From NCBI RefSeq assembly GCF_027922005.1, contig NZ_BSEV01000013.1, forward strand, positions 63,384-127,383: a stretch of DNA of 64,000 nt, read 5' to 3'. The position numbers were made by a program, and so were the translations under genes. Numbering within the stretch: the first letter of the stretch is position 1; each line of letters opens with the position of its first letter. The notes beneath the pieces were generated by a model that made no database searches, had not been told where the DNA came from, and worked only from the letters and a program-made list of their open reading frames with translations. Source of the DNA: Streptosporangium carneum (lineage in GTDB: Bacteria; Actinomycetota; Actinomycetes; Streptosporangiales; Streptosporangiaceae). Positions 36,803-44,611 of this stretch are shown in pieces.

Positions 36803-38029
36803 CTACGAGGCGGCGGCGTCCCACAGGTCGGCGCTGTGGGCGTCGACGAGAGCGCGGACGCGGGCGAGGACGTCGTCGGCGGGCCGCGGGGCGAGGCGGC
36901 GGCCGTCGCGCAGGCGCAGGGCGACGTGGTCGTCGGCGGCCTCCTTCGCGCCGACGACGGCCTGGTAGGGCACGAGACGGGCCTGTCTGACGCGGGCTCC
37001 CAGGCTGCCGCGTTCCGGCCCGGCGACCTCGGCCCGCAGTCCGAGGTCGACGCATCGGCGGGCGAGCGCCTCGGCGTTCGGCAGCTCGGCTTCGGAGACC
37101 GGGAGGATCTCCACCTGGACGGGGGCGAGCCAGGCGGGGAAGGCGCCGCCGTGCTGCTCGATGAGATGGGCGACGGCTCGCTCCACGCTGCCGATGACGC
37201 TGCGGTGGACCATGACCGGCCGGTGTCTCGCGCCGTCCGCGCCGATGTAGTGCAGGTCGAACTGTTCGGGCTGGTGGAAGTCGACCTGGACGGTGGACAG
37301 GGTGGACTCCCGCCCCGCGGCGTCGGCGACCTGGACATCGATCTTGGGGCCGTAGAACGCGGCCTCTCCCTCGACCGCCTCGTAGGGCAGGCCGGAGCGG
37401 TCGAGGACATCGGTCAGCAGGGCGGTGGACCGCCGCCACATCTCGGGGGCGACGACGTACTTCCCGCCGGGGCCGGGCAGGGAGAGCCGGTAGCGGGCCG
37501 GGGCGACGCCGAGCGCCTCGTACGCCCGGCGGATCATCTCCAGGGCCGCCCACGCCTCGTCGGCGACCTGGTCCGGGGTGCAGAAGATGTGCGCGTCGTT
37601 GAGCTGGATGGCCCGGACGCGGGTCAGCCCGCCGAGCACGCCCGACAGCTCGGAGCGGTACATGCCGCCCAGCTCGGCCATGCGCAGCGGCAGTTCGCGG
37701 TGGCTGTGGGAGCGGGAGCGGTAGATCAGCGCGTGGTGGGGACACAGGCTCGGCCGTAGGACGACCTGTTCCGCCCCCAGGCTCATCGGGGGGAACATGT
37801 CGTCGCTGTAGTGCGACCAGTGCCCGGAGATCTCGTACAGCTCCCGCTTGCCCAGCACCGGCGAGTACACGTGCCGGTAGCCCGCCCGCCGTTCGGCGGC
37901 GCGGACGTACTCCTCCAGGGCGTGCCGTACGGCCGCGCCGTCGGGCAGCCAGTACGGCAGGCCCGCGCCGATCAGCGGGTCGGTGTCGAACAGGTCCAGC
38001 TCGCGGCCGAGCTTGCGGTGGTCGTGCAT
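36803..38029 (-). CDS. Truncated threonyl-tRNA synthetase (catalytic plus anticodon-binding domains, no TGS/editing)
   Basis: 408 residues from the ATG at 38029 (MHDHRKLGRELDLFD), GAGGAGA upstream. Starts where full-length ThrRS (~640-660 aa) enters the class II catalytic core. Zinc ligands Cys and two His remain in SLCPHHALIYRS, DAHIFC context and PVMVHRSVIGSVERAVA. Motif 2 is MYRSELSGVLGGLTRVRAI, motif 3 GSVERAVAHLIEQHGGAFP. The anticodon-binding domain (~310-400) is present. N1 TGS and N2 editing domains are absent, so it cannot clear Ser-tRNAThr itself. Probably a second ThrRS; its leader suggests induction by Thr-tRNA shortage. Confidence 0.9.
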   Translation of the reverse strand: MHDHRKLGRELDLFDTDPLIGAGLPYWLPDGAAVRHALEEYVRAAERRAGYRHVYSPVLGKRELYEISGHWSHYSDDMFPPMSLGAEQVVLRPSLCPHHALIYRSRSHSHRELPLRMAELGGMYRSELSGVLGGLTRVRAIQLNDAHIFCTPDQVADEAWAALEMIRRAYEALGVAPARYRLSLPGPGGKYVVAPEMWRRSTALLTDVLDRSGLPYEAVEGEAAFYGPKIDVQVADAAGRESTLSTVQVDFHQPEQFDLHYIGADGARHRPVMVHRSVIGSVERAVAHLIEQHGGAFPAWLAPVQVEILPVSEAELPNAEALARRCVDLGLRAEVAGPERGSLGARVRQARLVPYQAVVGAKEAADDHVALRLRDGRRLAPRPADDVLARVRALVDAHSADLWDAAAS

Positions 38030-38069
38030 CGCGGTCTCCTCGCGGACATCGGGCGAGTGACCGCAAGAC

Positions 38070-38099
38070 GAAGCCCCGGGGCACTCGCCCCGGGGCTTC
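38070..38099 (-). terminator. Attenuator-type hairpin between leader peptide and ThrRS gene
   Basis: GAAGCCCCGGGGC (38070-38082) and GCCCCGGGGCTTC (38087-38099) form a perfect 13-bp stem with a 4-base loop. On the minus-strand transcript it follows the leader-peptide stop by 15 bases, and CGTCTTGCGG comes next. GGGCGAGTG in the stem-loop can instead pair with CACTCGCCC about 20 bases downstream (plus-strand 38051-38059), giving a competing structure. Confidence 0.8.
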
Positions 38100-38114
38100 G
38101 GACTAGGACATCTG

Positions 38115-38165
38115 TCAGCGCGCCGGGACACTCTCCGGCGTCGTCGTCACAGCGGCGCGCTTCAT
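38115..38165 (-). CDS. Threonine-run leader peptide (16 aa), MKRAAVTTTPESVPAR
   Basis: Minus-strand ATG at 38165, stop TGA at 38117-38115. Residues 7-9 are three consecutive threonines, all ACG codons, a run expected in a Thr-responsive attenuator. No Shine-Dalgarno is visible. TACCGT 7 bases upstream could be a -10 box, which would make the mRNA leaderless. The peptide stop is followed by a strong hairpin and then the ThrRS gene. Stalling at the ACG codons when charged tRNAThr is scarce would be expected to favour read-through; that is inference from architecture. Confidence 0.75.
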   Translation of the reverse strand: MKRAAVTTTPESVPAR

Positions 38166-38476
38166 GGCGGTAACGGTAGCAAAGCCAATGATGTTCGCGC
38201 AGTCGCTCTTCGACGGGGACGCGGAGCCTCCGGCGGGGGAGCGCGGAGCCGCGGCCCTTCGCGCGGGGCTCCGCCGGCTGGGCTCCGCGCGCCGGATGCC
38301 CTCCGGAGCGGGGGTTTCCACATGATCGCCTGCTGGGAGAGTGTGCTTTCCGCGCCAGGAACCGGCTTTCCGCGCCGGGCTCACACGCCCGCGCGAGGTT
38401 GAGGACAGGTCACAAAATTGACACTGTAGGGGTTGGTAAAAGTGACGTATGCCGGAAAATCTGTGAACATTCGCAT
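38166..38476. other. Divergent intergenic region between ThrRS leader and XRE gene
   Basis: No gene supported. GC-rich inverted repeats of GCGGAGCC/GGCTCCGC type lie at 38218-38290. TTGACA (38418-38423) is a good -35 element for the plus-strand XRE gene. A reading frame from 38384 into the leader peptide has no start signal or similarity. Confidence 0.45.
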
Positions 38477-39412
38477 GTGTCGGATGATCGTGAGCTGCGG
38501 GTTGCTCTTCGAGAAGGCCCGTTCCACGTCGCGCTCCGCGCCGCGGTCGAGGCGAGGGGGCTGACGCTCGACCGTCTCCGCCACCGCCTGGAGGAGCGCG
38601 GGTTGCGGGTCGGGATGACGAGCCTGAGCTACTGGCAGCAGGGACTGCGCCGCCCCGAGCGGCCCGAGTCGCTGCGTGCCGTCCGCGCTCTGGAGGAGAT
38701 CCTCATCCTCCCGCCGCGCTCGCTGATGGGGCTGCTCGGCCCGCCCCGCCCCCGGGGCAGGAAGCAGGGCGCAGGGGGTCCGCAGGGGCCGGTGTCCTAC
38801 TCCGCGATCCTGGAGCCCTCCCGCGCCCTCTCCGCGCTGCTGCACGACCTCGACGGGGTCGCCGACGACAGGCGGCTGCACATCACCGGGATGTACGAGA
38901 CGCTGCACATCGGGGCGGACCGCAGCATCGTGCGCCGTGAGACGCTGCAGGTGATGCGGGCCCAGGAGGAGGCGACCGACCGCCACATCATCGTCTACCG
39001 GGGCGACCTGGGATGCGACGTGGAACGGGTGCGGATCAGGGCGCTGGAGGACTGCCGGGTCGGCAGGGTCAGACGGGACGGGCCGACCGCGCTCGTGGCG
39101 GCCGAGCTGTTGTTCGACCGGGCGCTGCGGATCGGGGAGACCCAGGTGATCCGTTACGAGCTCGCCGACCCGAGCGGGGTCGAGACCACCGAGTACGAAC
39201 GGGGTTTCCGCTTCCCCGCGGGCCAGTACACGCTCAGGGTGAGTTTCGCCGCCTCGGCGCTGCCGGTCGGAATCCACCGCTTCGCCCGCCACGATCACGG
39301 CGCCCCCGAGCACGACCACGGCGAGCTCGCCCTCAACGCCCACCACGCGGTCCATCTGGTGGCCGACTCGCTCCAGCCAGGCCTGATCGGGATCCGCTGG
39401 GACTGGCCGTGA
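38477..39412 (+). CDS. XRE-type HTH protein with C-terminal sensor-like domain
   Basis: About 311 residues from the GTG at 38477; a TTG start at 38399 is possible but lies upstream of the TTGACA promoter element. N-terminal HTH-like segment: AALRAAVEARGLTLDRLRHR, LEERGLRVGMTSLSYWQQGL. The remainder is a beta-rich unknown domain (HIIVYRGDLGCDVERVRIRA; VIRYELADPSG; FRFPAGQYTLRVSF) with a His-rich stretch RHDHGAPEHDHGELALNAHH that may bind metal. A probable transcription regulator; target unknown. Confidence 0.7.
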   Translation: MSDDRELRVALREGPFHVALRAAVEARGLTLDRLRHRLEERGLRVGMTSLSYWQQGLRRPERPESLRAVRALEEILILPPRSLMGLLGPPRPRGRKQGAGGPQGPVSYSAILEPSRALSALLHDLDGVADDRRLHITGMYETLHIGADRSIVRRETLQVMRAQEEATDRHIIVYRGDLGCDVERVRIRALEDCRVGRVRRDGPTALVAAELLFDRALRIGETQVIRYELADPSGVETTEYERGFRFPAGQYTLRVSFAASALPVGIHRFARHDHGAPEHDHGELALNAHHAVHLVADSLQPGLIGIRWDWP

Positions 39413-39507
39413 CAGACGGCCCGGCGCCCGCCGTGCACTCTCGGCACCGGCGAGGACCGGCGCAGGACCGGTGGGCGCTCGGCCGGGTTTCCGGCAGTGG
39501 GACGCGG

Positions 39508-40332
39508 TCAGCCGGACAGGACTCCGAGGAGCCGGGTGACCTCGGCGGCGACGGCCGTACGGGCCGCTCCGAGATACTTGCGGGAGTCCACGACCCTCTC
39601 GTCGGCCGCCAGGTAGTCGCGAACCGCCCCGGTGAAGGTCTTGTTGAGGTGGGTGGCGATGTTGATCTTCTTCATGCCGTGCCGTACGGCGGCGCGCAGG
39701 GTCTCGTCCGGCACGCCCGAGGAGCCGTGGAGCACCAGCGGCACCGGGACCGCGGCGCGCAGGGCGGCGATCAGCTCCAGGTCGAGCACGGCGTCCCTGG
39801 TCGTCATGGCGTGTGAGCTGCCGACGGCCACGGCCAGCGCGTCCACGCCCGTCCTGGCGACGTAGTCCACCGCCTCGCCCGGTTTGGTCCGTGCCCCGGG
39901 CGCGTGCACCCCGTCCTTGCCGCCGACCTCGCCGAGCTCGGCCTCGACCCACAGACCCCGGCTGTGGCACAGGGCGGCGACCTCGGCGGTGAGGGCCACG
40001 TTCTCCTCGTCCGGCAGCGCGGAGGCGTCGAACATCACCGAGCCGAATCCCAGCTCGACGGCCTCCTCGACGAGCGCGCGGTCCGTGGCGTGGTCGAGGT
40101 GCACGGCCACGGGCACGGAGGCCGCGGCCGCGACCGCCAGCGACGCGGCCGCGACCGGCGCCAGCGCGCCGTGGAAGCGCACGCAGTTCTCGCTGATCTG
40201 CAGCACGACGGACACGCCCGCCGCCTCCGCCCCGGCGACGATCGCCTCCGCGTGCTCCAGCTGGATGACGTTGAACGCGCCGACGCCCGCGGGAGCGTCG
40301 CGGACGATGTCGCCGATGCCGACGAGGGGCAT
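39508..40332 (-). CDS. Class II fructose/tagatose-bisphosphate aldolase
   Basis: 274 residues from the ATG at 40332; the frame is open further upstream but without similarity. Zinc-enzyme motifs: VAVHLDHATD, FDASALPDEENV, EAELGEVGGKDG, AVGSSHAMTTRD, LHGSSGVPDETLRAAVRHGM then KINIATHLNK. The GatY/KbaY/AgaY subgroup is favoured by operon context with a PfkB kinase, NagA and an SIS protein. Likely cleaves tagatose-1,6-bisphosphate (or FBP). Last gene of the operon. Confidence 0.92.
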   Translation of the reverse strand: MPLVGIGDIVRDAPAGVGAFNVIQLEHAEAIVAGAEAAGVSVVLQISENCVRFHGALAPVAAASLAVAAAASVPVAVHLDHATDRALVEEAVELGFGSVMFDASALPDEENVALTAEVAALCHSRGLWVEAELGEVGGKDGVHAPGARTKPGEAVDYVARTGVDALAVAVGSSHAMTTRDAVLDLELIAALRAAVPVPLVLHGSSGVPDETLRAAVRHGMKKINIATHLNKTFTGAVRDYLAADERVVDSRKYLGAARTAVAAEVTRLLGVLSG

Positions 40333-40388
40333 GGTCTGCCTCCGTTTTCTGTGGGATCTCTGGCCGGGTTCGCGAGAACGCGGAACGC

Positions 40389-41612
40389 CTACGCGCGCGC
40401 GGGCTCCACCCGGATCTCTGGGTGGACGTCCCGGAAGACGTCCGCGTCGAAGTCGCCCGCGACCGGCGCGGCGACCGCGGCGGCGCCCAGGGCCGCGGCC
40501 CTGCGCAGCCGCTCGGGCCAGGGCGTCCCCTCGACGAGGCCGAGTGCCAGCCCCGCGACCAGGGCGTCGCCCGCGCCTGTCGGGTTGCCCTCCACCCGGT
40601 ACGGCATGACGGCCCGCCACGAGCCCTCCCGGGTCACCGCCAGCAGCCCGTCGGCTCCGAGGGAGACCACCACCGCCCCGGCCCCCGAGCGCCGGAGCGC
40701 CGCGGCTCCCCGCAGGGCCTCGCCGACGCCGTCGGAACCGGCGGCCCCACGACGGTCCCGGGGACGGCCGGCGCCCTCGGGATTCGCGAGGTCCTCGGGG
40801 TTCGCGCGGTCCGCTGGAGCCCGGAGGCCCTCGGGGGCCTCGTGGGCGAGGGCGCGGGCGAGCTCCTCGGCGTTGGGTTTGACGATCTCGGGACGGCCCG
40901 CGGGGGCGTGCCTGAGCGGTTCGCCGTCGGCGTCCACGATCGCGGGGACGCCGCGGGCGCGGGCCCGGGCGGCGAGGTCGGCGTAGAGGCCGACGGGCGC
41001 TCCCGTGGGAAGGCTGCCCGAGATCACGACCGCGGCGACCCGTTCGAGCCGTGCCTCGTAGTCGCGCAGGAAGGCCTCGAGCTCCGTCTGGGTCACCAGG
41101 GGGCCGGGTTCGTTGAACAGCGCGGTGCGGTGCCGTACGGGCCGCCCGTCACCGTCACCGGCACCGATCCCCCCACCGGCGCCGGCGCCGGCGCGGGCAC
41201 CGGAGCCGTCGCCGGAAGGCGTCGCACCGGCGGCGGGAGCCGTACCCGGCGTCTGGAGGGGCGGGGCGGGCACGGCGGAGACGGGGCCGAGGTCGTGGAC
41301 GGCCAGGGTGGCGCGTGACGCGGCGGCGATCGGGGTGAGGGCGGCGGGCAGGCCCGCGGCGGCGAGGTCGGCCGCCGCCGCCTCCCCGTTCGGGCCGCCC
41401 GCCAGGCCCGTGACGAGAACGTCGTGGCCGAGGGCGGCGAGCACCCTGGCCACGTTCACCCCCTTGCCGCCCGCCCTGCGGTGCACGGTCCGCACCCGGT
41501 TGACGCCGTCCCAGTCGACGTCGCCGGTCACGTAGGTGACGTCGAGGGCGAGGTTCAGCGTGACGGTCAGGATCGTGCCGCGAGCGGCGGGCGGAGGGGG
41601 TGTCGAGGTCAT
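40389..41612 (-). CDS. 1-phosphofructokinase/tagatose-6-phosphate kinase family (PfkB) with low-complexity inserts
   Basis: 407 residues from the ATG at 41612, about 90 longer than typical. Starts TILTVTLNLALDVTYVTGDV; PfkB signature 1 RRAGGKGVNVARVLAALGHD; C-terminal catalytic NPTGAGDALVAGLALGL. Two inserts explain the length: a Gly/Ala/Asp-rich stretch at ~112-150 and RANPEDLANPEGAGRP-type sequence at ~270-300. Overlaps nagA by 4 bp (ATGA). Role: phosphorylation of a hexose phosphate before the aldolase. Confidence 0.9.
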   Translation of the reverse strand: MTSTPPPPAARGTILTVTLNLALDVTYVTGDVDWDGVNRVRTVHRRAGGKGVNVARVLAALGHDVLVTGLAGGPNGEAAAADLAAAGLPAALTPIAAASRATLAVHDLGPVSAVPAPPLQTPGTAPAAGATPSGDGSGARAGAGAGGGIGAGDGDGRPVRHRTALFNEPGPLVTQTELEAFLRDYEARLERVAAVVISGSLPTGAPVGLYADLAARARARGVPAIVDADGEPLRHAPAGRPEIVKPNAEELARALAHEAPEGLRAPADRANPEDLANPEGAGRPRDRRGAAGSDGVGEALRGAAALRRSGAGAVVVSLGADGLLAVTREGSWRAVMPYRVEGNPTGAGDALVAGLALGLVEGTPWPERLRRAAALGAAAVAAPVAGDFDADVFRDVHPEIRVEPARA

Positions 41613-42745
41613 CGGGGTTCCGTGATCCAGTTTCCGTGCCTCATGACGCCGGAGACCTCCAGGCCGTCGGTGAGCACCACCAGGTCGGCCTGCTTGCCGA
41701 CGGAGACGGAGCCGAGACGGTCGGCCAGGCCGAGCGCCCTGGCGGGGGTGAGCGAGGTGACCTCGGCCGCCTCGGTGAGGGAGAGGCCGAGCTGTTGCAC
41801 GGCGCGCCTGAACGCCACGTCCATGGTGAGCGTGCTGCCCGCGATGGAGTCGCCTCCGGCCAGCCGGGCGACGCCGTCGACGACGTTGACCTTCATCGGG
41901 CCGAGCCCGTAGACGCCGTCGCCCATGCCCGCCGCGGCCATCGCGTCGGTGATCAGCGCGGTCCTGCCGGGGCCCGCGACGTCGTAGGCGAGACGCAACA
42001 TCGCCGGATGCACGTGCACGCCGTCGTTGACCAGCTCGATCGTGACGCGCTCGTCCTCGAGCAGCGCGGCGACCGGTCCCGGCTCGCGATGGTGCAGCGA
42101 CGGCATCGCGTTGTAGAGGTGCGTGGCGACGCTGCCGCCCGCGTCGATGCCCTGGATGGTCTGCTCGTAGGAGGCGTCGCTGTGGCCGAGGGCGGCGATC
42201 ACGCCGTTCGCAACCGCCTCCCTGATGGTGTCCAGCGCGCCGGGCAGTTCGGCGGCGATGGTGAGCATCCGCACGTGGCCGCGTCCCGCCTTGAGCAGCT
42301 CGGCGAACTCCTGGGAGGAGGGCTCCCTCAGGAAGGCGGGGTTGTGCGCGCCGCAGCGGGCCTTGGAGATGTAGGGGCCCTCGAAGTGGATCCCGGCCAG
42401 CACGCCGTCGTCGCACAGGTCGGCCAGTGCGGAGGTCGCCCTGGACAGGGCGTTCTGGGACGCGGTGACCAGGCTGGCGACGATCGTGGTCGTGCCGTGC
42501 CTGGCGTGCAGGTCGGCGACCCGGCTCGCCTCGTCCGGATCGCCGGTCGGGAAGGAGCCGCCCGCTCCGCCGTGGGTGTGCATGTCGACGAAGCCCGGCA
42601 CCACGTACCGGCCCCCGAGGCCGAGACCCGGTCCCGGAGCGGAACCCTGGCCGATGTGGGTGATGCGACCGTCTTCGATGGTGAGCCAGCCCTCGTGAAC
42701 ACCTTCGGGGGTCACAATGCGGGCGTCGGCGAGTGTGATGCTCAT
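41609..42745 (-). CDS. nagA: N-acetylglucosamine/galactosamine-6-phosphate deacetylase
   Basis: 378 residues from the ATG at 42745, ribosome site GGAAGGA. Amidohydrolase motifs: VPGFVDMHTHGGAGGSFPTG, GIHFEGPYISKARCGAHNP, ALGHSDASYEQTIQGIDAG, THLYNAMPSLHHREPG and the catalytic Asp in LITDAMAAAGMGDG. Hydrolyses the N-acetyl group of amino-sugar 6-phosphates. The tagatose-type aldolase and SIS partner suggest GalNAc as well as GlcNAc. Confidence 0.94.
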   Translation of the reverse strand: MSITLADARIVTPEGVHEGWLTIEDGRITHIGQGSAPGPGLGLGGRYVVPGFVDMHTHGGAGGSFPTGDPDEASRVADLHARHGTTTIVASLVTASQNALSRATSALADLCDDGVLAGIHFEGPYISKARCGAHNPAFLREPSSQEFAELLKAGRGHVRMLTIAAELPGALDTIREAVANGVIAALGHSDASYEQTIQGIDAGGSVATHLYNAMPSLHHREPGPVAALLEDERVTIELVNDGVHVHPAMLRLAYDVAGPGRTALITDAMAAAGMGDGVYGLGPMKVNVVDGVARLAGGDSIAGSTLTMDVAFRRAVQQLGLSLTEAAEVTSLTPARALGLADRLGSVSVGKQADLVVLTDGLEVSGVMRHGNWITEPR

Positions 42746-42781
42746 GTCCCCATCCTTCCCGGTTCGCCTCGGGATCAATGA

Positions 42782-43663
42782 TCAGGAGGGGAGGATGACC
42801 GACCTGGTGAGATGGAGCGGTTCGTCGGGGTTGAGCCCCTGCGCGTGCGCCCGCGCGACGGCCACCCGCTGGACTGTGATCAACTCGGCCATCGGGTCGA
42901 GGGAGCTCTCCAGGAACGATCCACCGGTGGCCTCGACCTCCTCGCGCAGCCCCCGTGGGCTCTCGCCGAGCATCCAGGTGATCCGGTTCGGGCCCGCGAT
43001 GCTGATCGGGCCGTGGCGGTACTCCATCGCCGGGTAGGACTCGGTCCACGCCCTGCAGGCCTCACGCATCTTCAGGCCCGCCTCCAGCGCCAGGCCGTAC
43101 GACCAGCCCCTGCCGAGGAAGGTGAACTGCTCGGCGGCCAGCGTCCGCGCGGGAAGCGGAGCGGAGACCGCCCGTTCGGCGTCGGCGACCGCGCCGGTCA
43201 GGTCCTCGCCGAGGTGGGCGCGGAGCAGGGCGAGCTGCGTGGTGGCGAACCGGGTCTGCACGACCGACCTCTCGTCGGCGAAGTCGAGCATCACGATCTC
43301 GTCGGCGGCGGTCATGACGGGGGTCCCGGGGGAGGCGGTGATCGCGGTCGTCCTCGTGCCCGCCTTCCTCAGCGCCTCCAGGGCTTCCAGCACCTCGGTC
43401 GTCGTGCCCGACCTGGTCAGCGCGAGCACCCGGTCGTACGGACGTCCCGAGGGGAACTCGGAGGCGGCGAAGGCGTCGGTCGCGCCGTGCCCGGCCCGCT
43501 CGCGGAGCACCGCGTACGCCTGGGCGACGAACCACGACGTGCCGCAGCCGATGACGGCGACCCGCTCACCCCGCCGGGGAAGCGCGTCCGCCGGCGTCTC
43601 GCTGACCGCGCGACGCCAGCAGTCCGGCTGGGACGCGATCTCGGCTTCGGTGTGCGTGGTCAC
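42782..43663 (-). CDS. SIS-domain sugar isomerase/deaminase (AgaS/GlmS-C-like)
   Basis: 293 residues from a GTG at 43663, with GAGGAGG upstream. Two SIS domains: VAVIGCGTSWFVAQAYAVL, ALTRSGTTTEVLEALEAL, and AGLKMREACRAWTESYPAM, the substrate-binding Glu region. In amino-sugar operons such proteins deaminate and isomerise galactosamine- or glucosamine-6-phosphate. First gene of the operon, 37 bp before nagA. Confidence 0.9.
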   Translation of the reverse strand: MTTHTEAEIASQPDCWRRAVSETPADALPRRGERVAVIGCGTSWFVAQAYAVLRERAGHGATDAFAASEFPSGRPYDRVLALTRSGTTTEVLEALEALRKAGTRTTAITASPGTPVMTAADEIVMLDFADERSVVQTRFATTQLALLRAHLGEDLTGAVADAERAVSAPLPARTLAAEQFTFLGRGWSYGLALEAGLKMREACRAWTESYPAMEYRHGPISIAGPNRITWMLGESPRGLREEVEATGGSFLESSLDPMAELITVQRVAVARAHAQGLNPDEPLHLTRSVILPS

Positions 43664-43767
43664 GACGCGCCTCCTCGAGAAGATTCGTTTATGAGTGATT
43701 TATAGCAGAAATGAGCAAGATTGTGCAGATGTGGGTTTTGATCGCGCGCTGTGCCAGGCTGTTGACC

Positions 43768-44538
43768 GTGAGCCGATATGAGCGCTGGAACGCGATCCTC
43801 GAACTGCTCTCGCAGGAGGGGCGCCTGTCTGTGGAGCGGGCCGCCGAGGCGCTGACCGTCTCCACCGCCACGATCCGCCGTGACTTCGACCAGCTGGCCC
43901 AGCAGCAGATGCTCATGCGCACACGCGGCGGCGCCGTCGCCCAGAGCGTGAGCTACGACCTGCCGCTGCGCTACAAGACGGCGCGTCACGCCGACGAGAA
44001 GCAACGGATCGCGGAGGCCGCCGCGGAACTGGTCGCGCCGGGCGCCATCGTCGGCATGAACGGCGGCACGACCACCTCCGAGGTGGCGCGGGCCCTGGCG
44101 ATCCGGGCCGACCCCGAGCTGGGCTTCACCGTCGTCACCAACGCCCTGAACATCGCCGCGGAGCTGACGGTGCGTCAGCACGTGAAGATCGTGCTGACGG
44201 GCGGGGTGGCGAGACCGCAGTCCTACGAGCTGATCGGCCCGCTGGCGTCCGGCGTGCTGGAGCAGGTCACGCTCGACATCGCGTTCATGGGAGTGGACGC
44301 GATCGACGCGGAGGCGGGCGCGTTCGCCCACCACGAGGGCGAGGCCAGCGTCAACAGCCTGTTGATCGGCAGAGCCGCCCAGGTAGTCGCGGTCGCGGAC
44401 TCCTCCAAGGTCGGAAGCAGGGCCTTCGCCAGGATCTGCCCGATCGGCGCGGTCGGCACCCTGATCACCGACGAGGGCCTCGCGGACGAGGACGCCGCCC
44501 GGTTCGCCGACGCGGGCGTGAAGGTGGTCCGCGCGTAG
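43768..44538 (+). CDS. DeoR family regulator of the amino-sugar operon (AgaR-like)
   Basis: 256 residues from the GTG at 43768; an upstream ATG at 43711 adds an atypical N-terminus. HTH: ERWNAILELLSQEGRLSVER and ALTVSTATIRRDFDQLAQQQ. Sensor DeoRC domain with GMNGGTTTSEVARALA, VTNALNIAAELT, VVADSSKVGSRAF. Divergent from the SIS-nagA-pfkB-aldolase operon, with 104 bp between. Phosphorylated amino sugar is the expected inducer. Its 3' end, including the stop, is tandemly duplicated (44512-44564). Confidence 0.92.
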   Translation: MSRYERWNAILELLSQEGRLSVERAAEALTVSTATIRRDFDQLAQQQMLMRTRGGAVAQSVSYDLPLRYKTARHADEKQRIAEAAAELVAPGAIVGMNGGTTTSEVARALAIRADPELGFTVVTNALNIAAELTVRQHVKIVLTGGVARPQSYELIGPLASGVLEQVTLDIAFMGVDAIDAEAGAFAHHEGEASVNSLLIGRAAQVVAVADSSKVGSRAFARICPIGAVGTLITDEGLADEDAARFADAGVKVVRA

Positions 44539-44564
44539 GCGGGCGTGAAGGCGGTCCGCGTGTG
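44512..44564. repeat. 27-bp tandem duplication of the DeoR gene 3' end
   Basis: The sequence beginning GCGGGCGTGAAGG at 44512 (through the stop codon) recurs at 44539 with three substitutions. Same kind of event as the array at 1820. Confidence 0.8.
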
Positions 44565-44611
44565 GGCGGGGGCGAGGGCGAGGCGGCCGCGTCTGAGCCG
44601 GTGGTTCCCTG

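Noticed and set aside
40389-43049. 886-codon minus-strand frame covering pfkB, nagA and part of the SIS gene
   Set aside because: Only the last 407 codons are the real PfkB gene; upstream is out-of-frame nagA.
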